Of a DNA stretch of 64,000 nt, positions 33,512 to 43,880 are shown one piece after another (positions within the stretch are counted from its first letter, which is position 1; every line of letters begins with the position of its first letter). This DNA comes from Dermacentor variabilis (taxonomy: Eukaryota > Arthropoda > Arachnida > Ixodida > Ixodidae): contig NW_027460335.1 of NCBI RefSeq assembly GCF_050947875.1, positions 9,253,928 through 9,317,927 of the forward strand, in the 5' to 3' direction. A model generated the notes under the pieces. It ran no database searches, was not told where the DNA came from, and saw nothing but the letters and a program-made list of their open reading frames with translations. A program made the position numbers and the translations under genes.

Positions 33512-33990
33512 CTATGCGGTGAAAGTGACGTAACTGCCTTGGTTGGCAGACGGATATCGTGAAGCGAGCACAAGTGCGGTGGGCGGTGCTCGGAGCATCG
33601 GCGAGTTAAGGCAGTTCCAACTGAAGAACGCCGGTCGCGCAGTTGATGAGAGCAGAATGAGTAGATAAAAAGTCCAATCCAAGGATAACGTCGTGAGGGC
33701 AGTTGTCTCGATCACAGCAAGGAGAACAGAAGTAGGGCGGCCAGCTATAATTAAACGCACCGTACATATTCCAAGAACAACCAGCACGCCGCCGTCGTCC
33801 ACACGAACCACTCGGGCTGCTGCTGGTGTGAGGACCTTCTTTAAGCGTCTACGTAGGCTAGCACTCATCACAGACATGTCGGCTCTAGTGTCGACGAGTG
33901 CTTCGACAGGTACGCCGTCTATTTTAACGTCTACTAAACTTCACCTTGTGGGCACAGACAGAGGATTTGCTGCGGTACTAGGAATTGCAG
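33512..33990 (-). pseudogene. Ty3/gypsy aspartic protease
   Basis: The minus-strand frame reads V-K-I-D-G-V-P-V-E-A-L-V-D-T-R-A-D-M-S-V-M-S. The catalytic DTGAD motif appears as DTRAD, a change expected to disable the enzyme. Further on, the frame follows the fold to L-S-L-D-W-T-F, where I-L-G-L-D-F is usual. It would release gag and pol proteins. The plus-strand frame at 33693-34181 is its shadow. Confidence 0.75.
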
Positions 33991-34223
33991 CACCACCTAC
34001 CAGGGCTGCATTTCTTAGTTTTCCGAAAAGGTGGGGCCAAACGTCGCAGGGGACGAAAGGGGATGTGGCTGCGGCGAACGGGAAGATGGACGACGTGTTT
34101 GTGGTGAACGAGAGTGCTGTCCGCGAGGCGATGGTGAGCGACTGTACCATGTGTTCCGAGCGGAGCTGTCGGCGCTGTTAGACTCGGCTGTGGATGACAC
34201 ATTTCGGGCATTTGCATCAAAAC

Positions 34224-34345
34224 ATAAGAAGTTTGCAGGGACGACATGGCCACAATTAGTACATGACCGGGGTTGTTGGAGAAGTATGCGAGAGGCCTTT
34301 GCCCTGCAGTGGGCGTAACCAGGCTGCTGCTGCTGATGATGATGA
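34224..34345 (+). mobile_element. 5'-truncated RTE LINE in gypsy gag, 8-bp target duplication
   Basis: About 120 bp: K-K-F-A-G-T-T-W-P-Q-L-V-H-D-R-G ... E-A-F-A-L-Q-W-A-stop, then a (CTG)/(GAT)n tail. Flanked by ATCAAAAC at 34216-34223 and 34346-34353. Very short for a LINE insertion but the tail and duplication define it. Confidence 0.83.
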
Positions 34346-34353
34346 ATCAAAAC

Positions 34354-35450
34354 GGCTCAGTGTAGTCGGCGTGCGAGGTGTTGAGGGCCACGAGTTGCAG
34401 CAGTATCGGGTGACATGACTAATCCGGCGACAGGTGAAACAGATCGGCTGGTCGTCCACAGTTCTCCACTCAGTCGGGTTGCGATAACGCGGCGAGAAGC
34501 GTCGTGGTGCAGCGAAAATAGTAGAAGGGCGTTCGTTAACTCTGGAATTGGCGACAGCACATACAGAATGTAAACCAATGTTTTCAAGTTCCTGGCGAAC
34601 GATGGCTTGTACGAGAGGAACGGAGGAAGTGGTAGCATCAGGGCTTCGCGAACAGAAAGCTGCGGGCTCCATAGCATCCAGTTCGCGTCGAGCGATTCGC
34701 ACCACGTCTTCTGATGGCGATGAATGCTGCTGTGTGGGTTGATTTTGACACGTCACGACGTTGCAGTAGTATTGGGAAGTCCGACGACAGGGTGCAAGAC
34801 ACGTCGGCTTTAGGCCTGCTGGAATTGCCGGCACTCTTTAGTGATAGTATCAAGTGTGGAGAAGCTTTTGCACATGAGCAGATTAAAGGCGTCGTCAGCG
34901 ATGCCCTTAAGCTCGTGTCCGACCTTCTCTGCTTTTGTCATGTCGTGATCAGCTTTATGACAAAGTGCCAGCACGGCCTGGATGTACGAGACATAGGACT
35001 TCGTGGGGGATTGGGCTCGGGAGGTCAGTTCCTGCTTTGCGGCAATTTTACGGTAGGCGGGTTGCCAAACAACTGTGTCAACTTCTGTTTGCAATCGCCC
35101 TAGCTGGTTAGCTCCTTATCGTGGTTTTTACCTCACCTTTTCCGGGCCTCCTAGGTAGAACAACAGGTTAGCTGCGTTAGCGTTGGGTCCCATCTGTTGA
35201 TTCCACTCACGCTTTCGTACATAGCCACCCACCAGTCTTCTAGGTCGGCGCCATCGGTCCCGCAGAGAGTTCCAGGTTCCTTGGATTGCACAACCACAAC
35301 CGAAGGTGACAGCGATGTCGCTGGCGACGGTGACGTTGGAGGCGGCAACGATGTTGATCCCGCTTGCTCACCGTCATTCATGATGCGGACGGCGATGCAA
35401 CGTCCACTGCGGAGCTCCGTTTTGCAGCCGTGGTACCCCGCACCTCCCAA
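34354..35450 (-). pseudogene. Ty3/gypsy gag with zinc knuckle
   Basis: The frame from 35450 contains E-P-G-T-L-C-G-T-D-G-A-D-L-E-D-W and S-G-I-N-R-W-D-P-T-L-T-Q (capsid N-terminus). After a shift, frame 35094-34810 contains A-A-K-Q-E-L-T-S-R-A-Q-S, C-H-K-A-D-H-D-M-T and C-R-Q-F-Q-Q-A. A third frame (34834-34354) ends with the nucleocapsid knuckle C-F-T-C-R-R-I-S-H-V-T-R-Y-C. Gag packages element RNA into particles; this copy is broken in at least two places plus the RTE insertion. Confidence 0.8.
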
Positions 35451-35599
35451 CAGTATGTTATTGGGATATTGAGAGTATTAAAAGGCTATATTTGCAATCA
35501 TATAAAGGCTCACTCAGAGTAGTTAAGATGGCTGACCTATAACAACACGCAGCCGTCAGCGTCTCCGATCATCTTCGTCCTCTTTCTTCTTTCATCCTT

Positions 35600-36765
35600 C
35601 CGAAACAATATCTATATACACTGAGTAAGGAGAAATAATTTATCCTTCAAACGCCTACCTATTATAAAGCCATTCTGAAGTTGTCCCAAAATTCTATTAT
35701 TCACTGCCCATGCTTCCAGCTTCAGCTTGACTTCCTACATTGCTAACCTGCATAGTACGGATGTAATGGTCAACGTTCTATTCAAGTGAATTCTATGAAT
35801 CGCCCCTATCTTTATAAATAAATTGTCTCTACTGTGTCACCAACTGTCTGATATTCGTCAATCTTTTATCTTTTTTCTACTGCTTTCAATAGGGCTTCCT
35901 TACTTTTTGGACCTAGTTCATTTTTTTTATTGAAGTGAATGTTAGGAGAGGTTGGCGCCTTTATGTGGTGGCACTGGCTACTCCTTGTCACTTGGCTGAC
36001 GAAACAAATTTGCGCAAAAAGGGAGAATAGCGACACTAAATATAACACTCAGTAGAACACCGGATCAATAAAAAATATACAGTTCAACAGTACATGAGTC
36101 GCAAAGTTCTGTGCATGAGTTCAGTCCACGTACGCATATATGAAGCCCGATGTTTTGAACAGCCAAAACACACAACACTTGTAATACACTCTAGTTCATT
36201 AATCAGCCTGACAGGATCCTCGTCTAGTCCTGTGGCTGTGGGGTTCTGAATTTTCTCTTCCAATTTCTTCCAGTTGAAATTTGTCAGCAGCAACTCCTTT
36301 TCCATTTGGTTTTTTTTCATGCTCTTTCTTTCAACTACAACCTCGTCATCGCATTGGAAAGATTCGGCCGTTATTTTTTGGATGTAATTTATTGCCGGGT
36401 TCCCTTCCAGTTTGTTTCCATCTTCGTCAAGACGTGTTTTCTAATAATCTTGTGTGGTCTCAAAACAGTCTAGGCGCGGCCTACTATTTATAACGTATTT
36501 CTTAGAACCAATTTTCACTTTTACATTTGATCTTTGCTTGCACCAGCAATTTCACCATAGATTTTTTTCTCCCTGTATATTTCCAGTGTTTTGGCTACTT
36601 CAACATGTGGCAACTGCTCTTTTTTGCCTGAGTGTGCTCTCGGGGTACTTTCTGTCGTTCGGCGATCGCTTCTCGTATCTCACTGTTCCACCAGCTTCTC
36701 GTTTTTTTTTTCATTTGCAACAAGCATGCTGCTTCTCTTTGGCCATTAAAATATGCTAAACTGAC
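35600..36765 (-). pseudogene. tick LINE fragment: linker between endonuclease and RT
   Basis: Minus-strand pieces: S-W-W-N-S-E-I-R-E-A-I-A-E-R-Q (36690-36640), L-G-P-K-S-K-E-A-L-L-K-A-V (35920-35870) and a decayed F-R-N-G-F-R-like block near 35690-35620 that repeats at 62890-63040. The W-W-N-x-E-x-R-x-A-I motif is typical of the region between EN and RT in many LINEs. It is probably the same family as 61212-63050. No intact domain. Confidence 0.55.
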
Positions 36766-39337
36766 AGACGAGCCCATCAAAACAAATCATACTTTCACAT
36801 TCACCACGAAAGCCATGATTATTCACCCATTTTATTTAGCCATAACATCGATCTAATCGGGAAGTTGTGTTGCATTCTTGGTTAAATTAGCGACAATACG
36901 TCGTCTCTTTCAATACCTGTCAAATGTTTCTGCATGCGGTCTCGGTCACGTCAATGATAAATTATGATGGTGGTGTCTCGGCAAAGGCGACGTGCTCAAG
37001 TTATACTTCACGGTGTCAATAAACAAACCTCTCGATTGATCTGTAACCTTTCCTCTATTTGAATACAGCAGCGTTGTTGAAACAATTTCTGAGAAATGCA
37101 CAGTTATGCTTTAATTTAATTGGTGTGAACACTACAAGCTACACTTTAAGAACTATCATGACCATTTTGCTATGTTAGCAGATTTAGAAAGTAAGGTATC
37201 TCTTTAAACAACCAGACGTGAACAGAAGCCATATTGTTTCTTTAAGAAAGATGCTGAAATTGTGTTTACCTACAATGCTGAATAATTTCGCTAACAAGCT
37301 TCGTTCGCATTGTCTCGAGTTTGATGTTGCGAGGATTAATTTTATCAGATTGCGCGTGTCGCTCGATCAATGTGGAGCGTTGTTGTTTGTGAGTACTAAA
37401 GATTGTTTTGTAATGATCTTTACGAAGTGAGTTTCCTCAGCACAACAGCCCGATTCTCTCATCATTAGAGCACGCAAGGAACTCTAGTTGGCGGGAAATT
37501 GTTTGGAGACATAGACAGACTGGTTGACACCGTACAGTGCGTGAACTATCCCTATAACAATATTCACATTAAAAAGAACGTGCATGTCTTCTACTTATAT
37601 CAGGATATCGAACTCAAAATTTTAAATCCACGATACCTAAGAGGAAGTACCTTTCTTGACTTTAAGTCGACATTTGTGCTTTTCGTGACATTTAAATACA
37701 AATAAAGCACTCAACAGATTGTATGAATGTGCAAGGTACAAAAAATAACTCCAAATTTGAAACGTACGATACTTCTAATAGAGTAGCTTAGACTTTAGGA
37801 CGACATTTGAGCTGTATGTGACGATTCAAGGCGAATTACGTTGACGACAAGTTCAATGATTTGCCAAGAATCCCGATATTCCCCCTTAATGCTTCGGTCG
37901 TCAGGTTCCAGGAAATTGGTTTTGCTTGTACGTCCATCCGTCAGTACAATCCTTTGCACTGACGACAAACACGTGATAACCGACGTGACTTCGTCCTCGT
38001 CAGGGACTCTATACCACTCGTGCTTCGCTATCGCATTTGATGGAGAAACGGAAACGTTGCGCTCAGTGGCTACCGCTGTTCTGAATATATATCTCAGCTG
38101 TAATATGCACTTATAAGTCGGGAACACTAAGTATTGCGCAAACGAGCAACAGGACTCGGCGAGTAGTGTGGAGCATTGCGAAACATATTCTCTGTGAGTG
38201 ACGGCGTCTGTGAATGTATTCGGTATAGCGTATAAAGCTATAATGTGGCGTATGAGAATGACATTGTGTGCCGCGCACAAAATATATTCTTGAGAAGATG
38301 GCGGTGCATTTGTGTGCAAAGCTTCGTCGCCCTGGTTTTGAAGCAGCGTAAACAGCACAAACATACGTCAAAGATAATGATGAAAAGAAGTCTTATACAT
38401 GGTACATAGCCAGAGTGGGGGATGCGGCCTATGGTGGAACACAACGTCGAAACACTCCATGCATTCACAGCCAACAACACCTTCGTGGCAGCGAGTCTTT
38501 GCGAGACATCAAGCCAGCGTCTGTGAAGGCAGCATAATGTCAATAGTTAAAAACCCGTTTATTATTCCGATTGCAATTATATGGAAACTACAAGCAATTG
38601 TTATCCCAACAGGTCGGCGTGTCGTTTCATATAACGTCGAAATGCGATAAGAACGAGCAAACCACGCCGTATGCTGCGGCTCAGAGGGCCTTTCTGCGAT
38701 GTTGTGCCGAGAAGAGTAGGGGCTTGGCGTGCTCCCTCTTTCGGCAAGTCCAATGTTAGGGGTCATGAGATGTTCGCGATAGGCAAGGTGGCAATTCTTT
38801 CCTCCCGGCCAGCCGTTTGGGCACCTGGATGCCCACGCGGCTGAGCGTGGGCATCGTACAATGTCGCTGTGTGGAAAATGTCATCTTTGAAAATGTCACA
38901 GCCCCGCTGTGGATCGCCTTCTGGTCTCTCCTTCCTGATTGCGCACGACCTCCTTAGAATGTGCCAGGAAACGGTGTTCTCGCTTTCTGAGGGTGAATTG
39001 TCATTTGGCAGTATTGCATCACTTTCAACCCAAAGCACAAACATGACGCTGATGCTGACGATACCTTACAGTAAAGGTTTTCTGAAGTTCATGGTGCTGA
39101 GCGAATACTTAAATTCTGCCCGTGGTCGTACATAGATGAATGAATACGTGATGGTGGGATTTATTCTGTTTCCGCATAGCACCAATAGTATTTGCCACCT
39201 TACTAATGTGGAACTCGTCGTGATGGTGTTTGTGTGTATATAATCTGCCGATATGGGGCGCTATAACGTAAAACTATTCCAAACTTTCTATTACAATGCT
39301 GCAATCAGCCCGCAGCAATTGGTCAAAAACTTTTTGG

Positions 39338-40037
39338 ACCAGCCGAACTTCATCTGAGTGGGCACAGGATAGCGGCAACCATGCAGTCGCCGCTAAACCC
39401 TTTTTGCTTCTTGATGCAGTTCATCGTGCTCCTTGGAGTATGGCTGTATCCCTCGACCTGCGCATGTGCGGTTTCACCAGTGCTCATCTATAATGACTCA
39501 CCGACACCGTTGCCAGTCCTGCTATCTGACGCAAGTCAAGATCTTTGGTGCCAGCAAGTAATCCACGGTGCCATCTTCATACCTTTGCACACGGATTCAC
39601 AGCCGCCAGGAGCGACATCTCCCTTCTGGCTCTACTTAAGCAGCTGCCTTCGTCCAGCCACTTTCAGTGGGCACGGGATAGCGGCAACCATGCAATCGCC
39701 GCTAAACCCTTTTTGCTTCTTCATGCAGTTCATCGTGCTCCTTGGAGTATGGCTGTATCCTTCGACCTGCGCATGTGCGGTTTCACCAGTGCTCATCTAT
39801 AATGACTCACCGACACCGTTGCCAGTCCTGCTATCTGACGCAAGTCAAGATCTTTGGTGCCAGCAAGTAATCCAGGGTGCCATCTTCATGCCTTTGCACA
39901 CGGATTCACAGCCGCCAGGAGCGACATCTCCCTTCTGGCTCTACTTAAGCAGCTGCCTTCGTCCAGCCACTTTCAGTGGGCACGGGATAGCGGCAACCAT
40001 GCAGTCGCCGCTAAACCCTTTTTGCTTCTTCATGCAG
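39338..40037 (+). repeat. 309-bp tandem 5' monomers of the 2A LINE
   Basis: The landmark ATGCARTCGCCGCTAAACCC recurs at 39381, 39690 and 39999, a period of exactly 309. About 2.3 copies. The last copy joins the body after CTTCTTCATGCAG at 40037. The period is divisible by three and each unit stays open in the ORF1 frame, each with its own ATG followed by a hydrophobic stretch (F-I-V-L-L-G-V-W-L-Y). Confidence 0.92.
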
Positions 40038-40968
40038 GTCTGTGAAGCTCCGTCTCTTTACTCTAAACGTACGAGTAACGTCTGTCTGCTGCTTTTCCCG
40101 TGCCCAAGTGTATTTTTTGCCTCACTGTGTGAATGTGCGTTTGTTGCAAGGCTACTCATCCTATCTGGTGACGTTGAACTTAATCCGGGACCCGCAACTG
40201 ACGCGCAGTACAAAGAACTTCTTGCAGCCATTTCTGCCCTTTCAGCAAAAATAGATTCACGACACAGAGAGGTAATGAGTGGTCTCTCCGAATTAAAGGA
40301 AAAGCAAGCTCAAGTAACTAATCAAGTGTCCGATTTAACCACTAGATTAACGACAGTTGAAATCGCTTGTTGAATCACTTGAGCTTAACCCATCGTCAGC
40401 TGACATACCTGCAGTTGTAGCTCACGCCGTTAAAACTGAAAATGCCTCCCTCCTGACACGTCTCGATGATCTAGAAGATCGCTCCCGCCGGGATAACTTA
40501 ATATTTTATGGTATTTCTGAAACTCCGTCAGAAACATGGGCGCAGTCCGAAAAATTGGTGTGTGAATTTTTATCTCATCATCTTAAGTTTGAGGTCCCCG
40601 AGAATATGGTATGTAGAGCCCACCGACTTGGCTCGTATACTGCTAATAAGACTCGCCCGATTATAATGAAATTTTCTTGCTCAAAACTAAAGGATAAAAT
40701 TCTGGCACTAAAATCTAATCTGAAATCCACCGGGGTATCTGTGGGCGAAGATTTCTGCCGAGCAACGCGCCAGTCTAGGATAAAGCTGCTTGATTTTGCT
40801 AAGGCATCAGGACAGACATACTCAATATGGCTAAATAAGCTATTTTTGAACAAGAAGTGCTACGTTTACTGTTCTACCACTGACAATGTATGCAAAGTCA
40901 ACATGCCACGTGCAGCACGCTCCTCTGTTCGGTCGCGTCAAGCTATCGAAGGAAATGGTTCGACATAG
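39381..40968 (+). pseudogene. 2A LINE ORF1: leader, 2A, coiled coil, L1-ORF1-like RRM and C-terminal domain
   Basis: The frame from 39381 runs 330 codons: two 103-residue monomer repeats, a third partial one, a hydrophobic stretch (C-L-L-L-F-P-C-P-S-V-F-F), then L-L-I-L-S-G-D-V-E-L-N-P-G-P (residues 258-271) and a coiled coil (S-A-L-S-A-K-I-D, L-K-E-K-Q-A-Q-V). A one-base shift near 40356 moves reading to the next frame, which continues the coiled coil and the L-E-D-R-S-R-R-D-N-L-I-F-Y-G-I motif that opens the RRM of L1-type ORF1 proteins. It stops at TAG 40966. The mature RNA-binding protein would start at the 2A proline; the true initiator ATG is uncertain because each monomer offers one. 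Confidence 0.85.
40152..40193 (+). other. 2A ribosome-skipping peptide in ORF1
   Basis: Codes L-L-I-L-S-G-D-V-E-L-N-P-G-P. It satisfies the D-(V/I)-E-x-N-P-G-P consensus fully, with the hydrophobic run upstream that functional 2As have. At 2A the ribosome fails to form the Gly-Pro bond, releases the leader and continues, yielding two proteins from one frame. 2A motifs near ORF1 starts are known in APE-type LINEs of several invertebrates (established); activity of this one is untested. Confidence 0.93.
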
Positions 40969-40972
40969 CTAG
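40966..40972 (+). promoter_or_regulatory. in-frame TAG-CTAG between ORF1 and ORF2 (candidate readthrough site)
   Basis: ORF1 ends TAG and the very next codons stay open in the same frame (L-A-H-A-Q-S-N-N-T-I-S-V-L-F-T-N-V-R-S-L) into the endonuclease. A stop followed by CTAG is a known readthrough-promoting context, best documented for UGA. No ATG precedes the first endonuclease motif. Confidence 0.6.
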
Positions 40973-43761
40973 CACATGCGCAATCTAATAACACCATATC
41001 TGTTCTTTTCACTAACGTGCGAAGTCTACTAAATAAACGTGCTGCGGTGTCCTCACTGATTGATACATGCGCTGCTGACATAGTATGTCTCAGTGAAACA
41101 TGGCTCTCTGCTCGGATAAAAAATAGCGAAATTTTCGATTGTGAAAAACTGTATTCATGTTATCGCTGCGATCGTGGTGTGCGATCAGGTGGAGGTGTCT
41201 TGATTGCAGTTACTGAAACGCTCACTTCAAGCTCAGTTTCCATAGAAACACCACTTGAACTTGTTTGCGTGCGCGTTGTACTGGACAACAGAGATGTTAT
41301 ATTTTGCACATGCTATCGCCCTCCTACTGCTTCGACATCATTTTGCGATGACCTTCACGACGCATTGAACAAATTATTTGTCAGATACCCTAACGCTCCC
41401 CTTTTTCTTCTTGGTGACTTCAACTTTCCCGATATCATTTGGCGTAACAACACGGCAACGTCCCAGTCTTCTCAGAGTACCCAGTTTATAAACACTTGTT
41501 TGGATTTCCACTTCACCCAGCTTGTACTGAAACAAACGCGCGTATCTGCCTCTTCATCTAACATACTAGATCTGATTCTCACTACGAACCATGACACAGT
41601 TTCCCCAATTATTTACATACAAGGCTTAAGTGATCACCTTGCACTCACTTTTCATATCAACACACGGGCTCCTGTTAAGAAAACTACGAAGGTGATCCGC
41701 GATTACAGCAAAGCCGACTTGGCTTCCATTACCGCTGAAATGGAAAATTTCGCAGCTTCTTACATCGCTAATTGCGATCAGCGCTGTGTTGAAGAAAACT
41801 GGTGCATTTTCAAAAATAAATTGTTGTCATTAATCGAACGTTTCGTACCGCAAAGAACAGTCGCTTGCAAGCCACGGTTCTCTTGGTTCAACCCCTTTTT
41901 GAAGCGACTACGTAACAAAAAAAAGCGGTTGTTTCGTCGCGCAAAAGCTTCATGCAGTGACGTTGCTTGGTCCGCTTACTACCTCACTGAAAGTGACAAC
42001 ACAGCCGCCGCTAGTGCGAAACAGCATTTTTATTCTGTTACCCTTCCGTCCATCTTGCAAACTAATCCTCGTAAATTCTGGACCATAGTTAACGGTACTC
42101 CAAGCAAAATAATCCAATTAACATACCCAAATGATCAACCTGTTGCTCCTGAAGAATGCTGTAATGTATTTAATGATGTGTTCTCATCACATGTTACCAC
42201 AATGCCACGTGGATTACCGCTTGTATCCAATTCTGGTTTTTCGCCCATGGATCCAATCTCTATTGACTGGGTTGGTGGTAGCTGCCTAATTAACAATCAA
42301 AAAAACGTCCTCCTCTGCCGGCCCAGACTGCCTGAACTCAAAAATTTTGAAATGTACTAATGTATTTTCTGCTGTTATTTTGTCGCACATTTTCACTCAG
42401 TCATTACAGCAGTCTGTTCTTCCACACGACTGGTGCGTGGGAAAGGTGATTCCAGTTCATAAATCAGGTAACACACACTTACCCAGCAATTGCAGGCCTA
42501 TCTCACTAACAAGCATTTCATGTAAAATTCTTGAGCATATAATATATTCACATTTGGCTGAGTCTTTAGAATCAAACTCCTTTTTCAACCCCTGTCAACA
42601 TGGTTTCCGTAAGTTCTTTTCCTGTGAAACACAGCTCTTCACATTTACTAACGATCTCTTTGCAAATTCTGATCTAGGTACCGACATTGACTGCGTATTT
42701 CTTGATTTTGCCAGAGCCTTTGACTCTGTGACCCATGATTTACTTCTGCTTAAGCTGTCTCAACTTAACTTGGTCGCTAATGTACTCGAGAGGATAAAAA
42801 ACTTTCTAACAGGACGCAGTTTGTAAACACTAATACCTGTAATTCTCTGTTTTCTAACGTACCAGCAGGTGTTCCTCAAGGGTCAGTCCTGGGTCCACTT
42901 CTCTTTCTAATCTATATTAACGATCTTCCGAACTGCGTTCTTTCCTCTTCCATAAAGCTTTTCGCGGATGACTGTGTTCTTTACCGTAAAATTACTAATC
43001 CTTCAGATTCCCAAGAACTGTACGACGACCTTAACCGCGTAATTGAGTGGTGTTCTAATTGGTGCATGCAACTAAATTCAAATAAATCCAAGGCCATGCG
43101 TATATCTCGTAACACTGCCACACACACCTACTTTATTAATGGTGCACCTGTGACGTCAGTTAGCTCGTACAAGTATCTCGGCCTTCACATATCAAATAAC
43201 CTTTCTTGGCACTCGCATATTGACTATGTTACTAAAAACGCTAATAGCATGCTTGGTTACTTACGCCGTAATTTTAGCTCTGCCCCTTCTTCCCTGAAGC
43301 TAACTCTCTATAAAACTTTAGTTCGCTCCAAATTGGAGTATGCTTCAGCCATTTGGGATCCGACTCAGTCTTCATTAGTTTCTACTCTTGAAAGTATTCA
43401 AAACCGCAGTGCACGCTTTGTATTATCTAATTATTCTCGCTATGCAAGTATTTCTTCAATGAAACGAACTCTTAACTTACCTGATCTTTCGTCACGCCGC
43501 AAATCTTCCCGTCTCTCCCTTTTTCACAAAGTTTTTCACTTGAACCCCCTTTTGAAAGAGACCCTTCTTGCCCCTCCGTCTTATATTTCTGCCCGCACAG
43601 ACCACAGCCTTAAAATCGCGGTGCCGTTGTGCCGTACTAGCCGGTACAGTGACTCATTCATCCCCAGGACAAGCACGGACTGGAATGGCCTTCCCGCCTC
43701 AATCGCACTCATCACCGACCCTACTAACTTCAAGACCGCCGTTCAGAATCCATTTTGTTAG
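40969..43761 (+). pseudogene. 2A LINE ORF2: AP endonuclease and reverse transcriptase
   Basis: The endonuclease (40969-41700) shows F-T-N-V-R-S-L, L-S-E-T-W-L, C-Y-R-P-P, L-L-G-D-F-N-F-P, I-L-D-L-I-L-T and L-S-D-H-L-A. The frame is lost near 42310 and recovered at about 42347 with RPISLTSIS, QHGFRKFFS and LDFARAFDSVTHD. It shifts again near 42810, then V-P-A-G-V-P-Q-G-S-V-L-G-P and L-F-A-D-D-C-V-L-Y (FADD intact), and a C-terminal block through 43761. Two indels are the only visible breaks. The 42310 break also loses part of the region before RT. Confidence 0.87.
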
Positions 43762-43860
43762 TATTTTTTGTTAATACTTTTTGTTTGTATTTTTTACTGC
43801 ATTACTTCTTGTTTTGACTCCACTCCTTTCTGTAACGCCTTCGGGCCTTGAAAGTACGTG

Positions 43861-43880
43861 AAATAAATAAATAAATAAAT
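43861..43880 (+). repeat. (AAAT)n 3' tail of the 2A LINE
   Basis: Five AAAT units after GTACGTG; marks the 3' end. Confidence 0.8.

Larger units (their letters stand above)
33290..35590 (-). mobile_element. Ty3/gypsy element remnant: LTR end, leader, gag, protease
   Basis: Minus-strand order: LTR remnant (about 35590-35455), a primer-binding-site-like TGTTGGGAGGTG (35452-35441), gag (35450-34354), protease (34000-33540), and the region before RT (to about 33290, D-G-E-Y-V-L-R-L-I-I-D-M-L-L). It is interrupted by an RTE fragment at 34224-34345. Many frameshifts; no RT is left. Confidence 0.78.
39338..43880 (+). mobile_element. CR1/L2-group LINE with 2A peptide, inserted in the TIR element
   Basis: Plus-strand element with 309-bp 5' monomers, ORF1 carrying a 2A motif, ORF2 (endonuclease, RT) and an (AAAT)n tail after CCTTCGGGCCTTGAAAGTACGTG. 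It lacks RNase H. ORF1 has one frameshift and ORF2 two, so this copy is dead but little decayed. It ends sharply at 43880; the 5' end is near 39338, where the monomer match to 39647 begins. No target duplication is obvious. Confidence 0.87.

Noticed and set aside
33693..34181. 162-residue plus-strand gene
   Set aside because: It is the antisense of the gypsy protease and gag region, which has real motifs on the minus strand.
39338..40037. CRISPR or satellite array
   Set aside because: Three long units directly before a LINE ORF in a eukaryotic setting; they are LINE 5' monomers.
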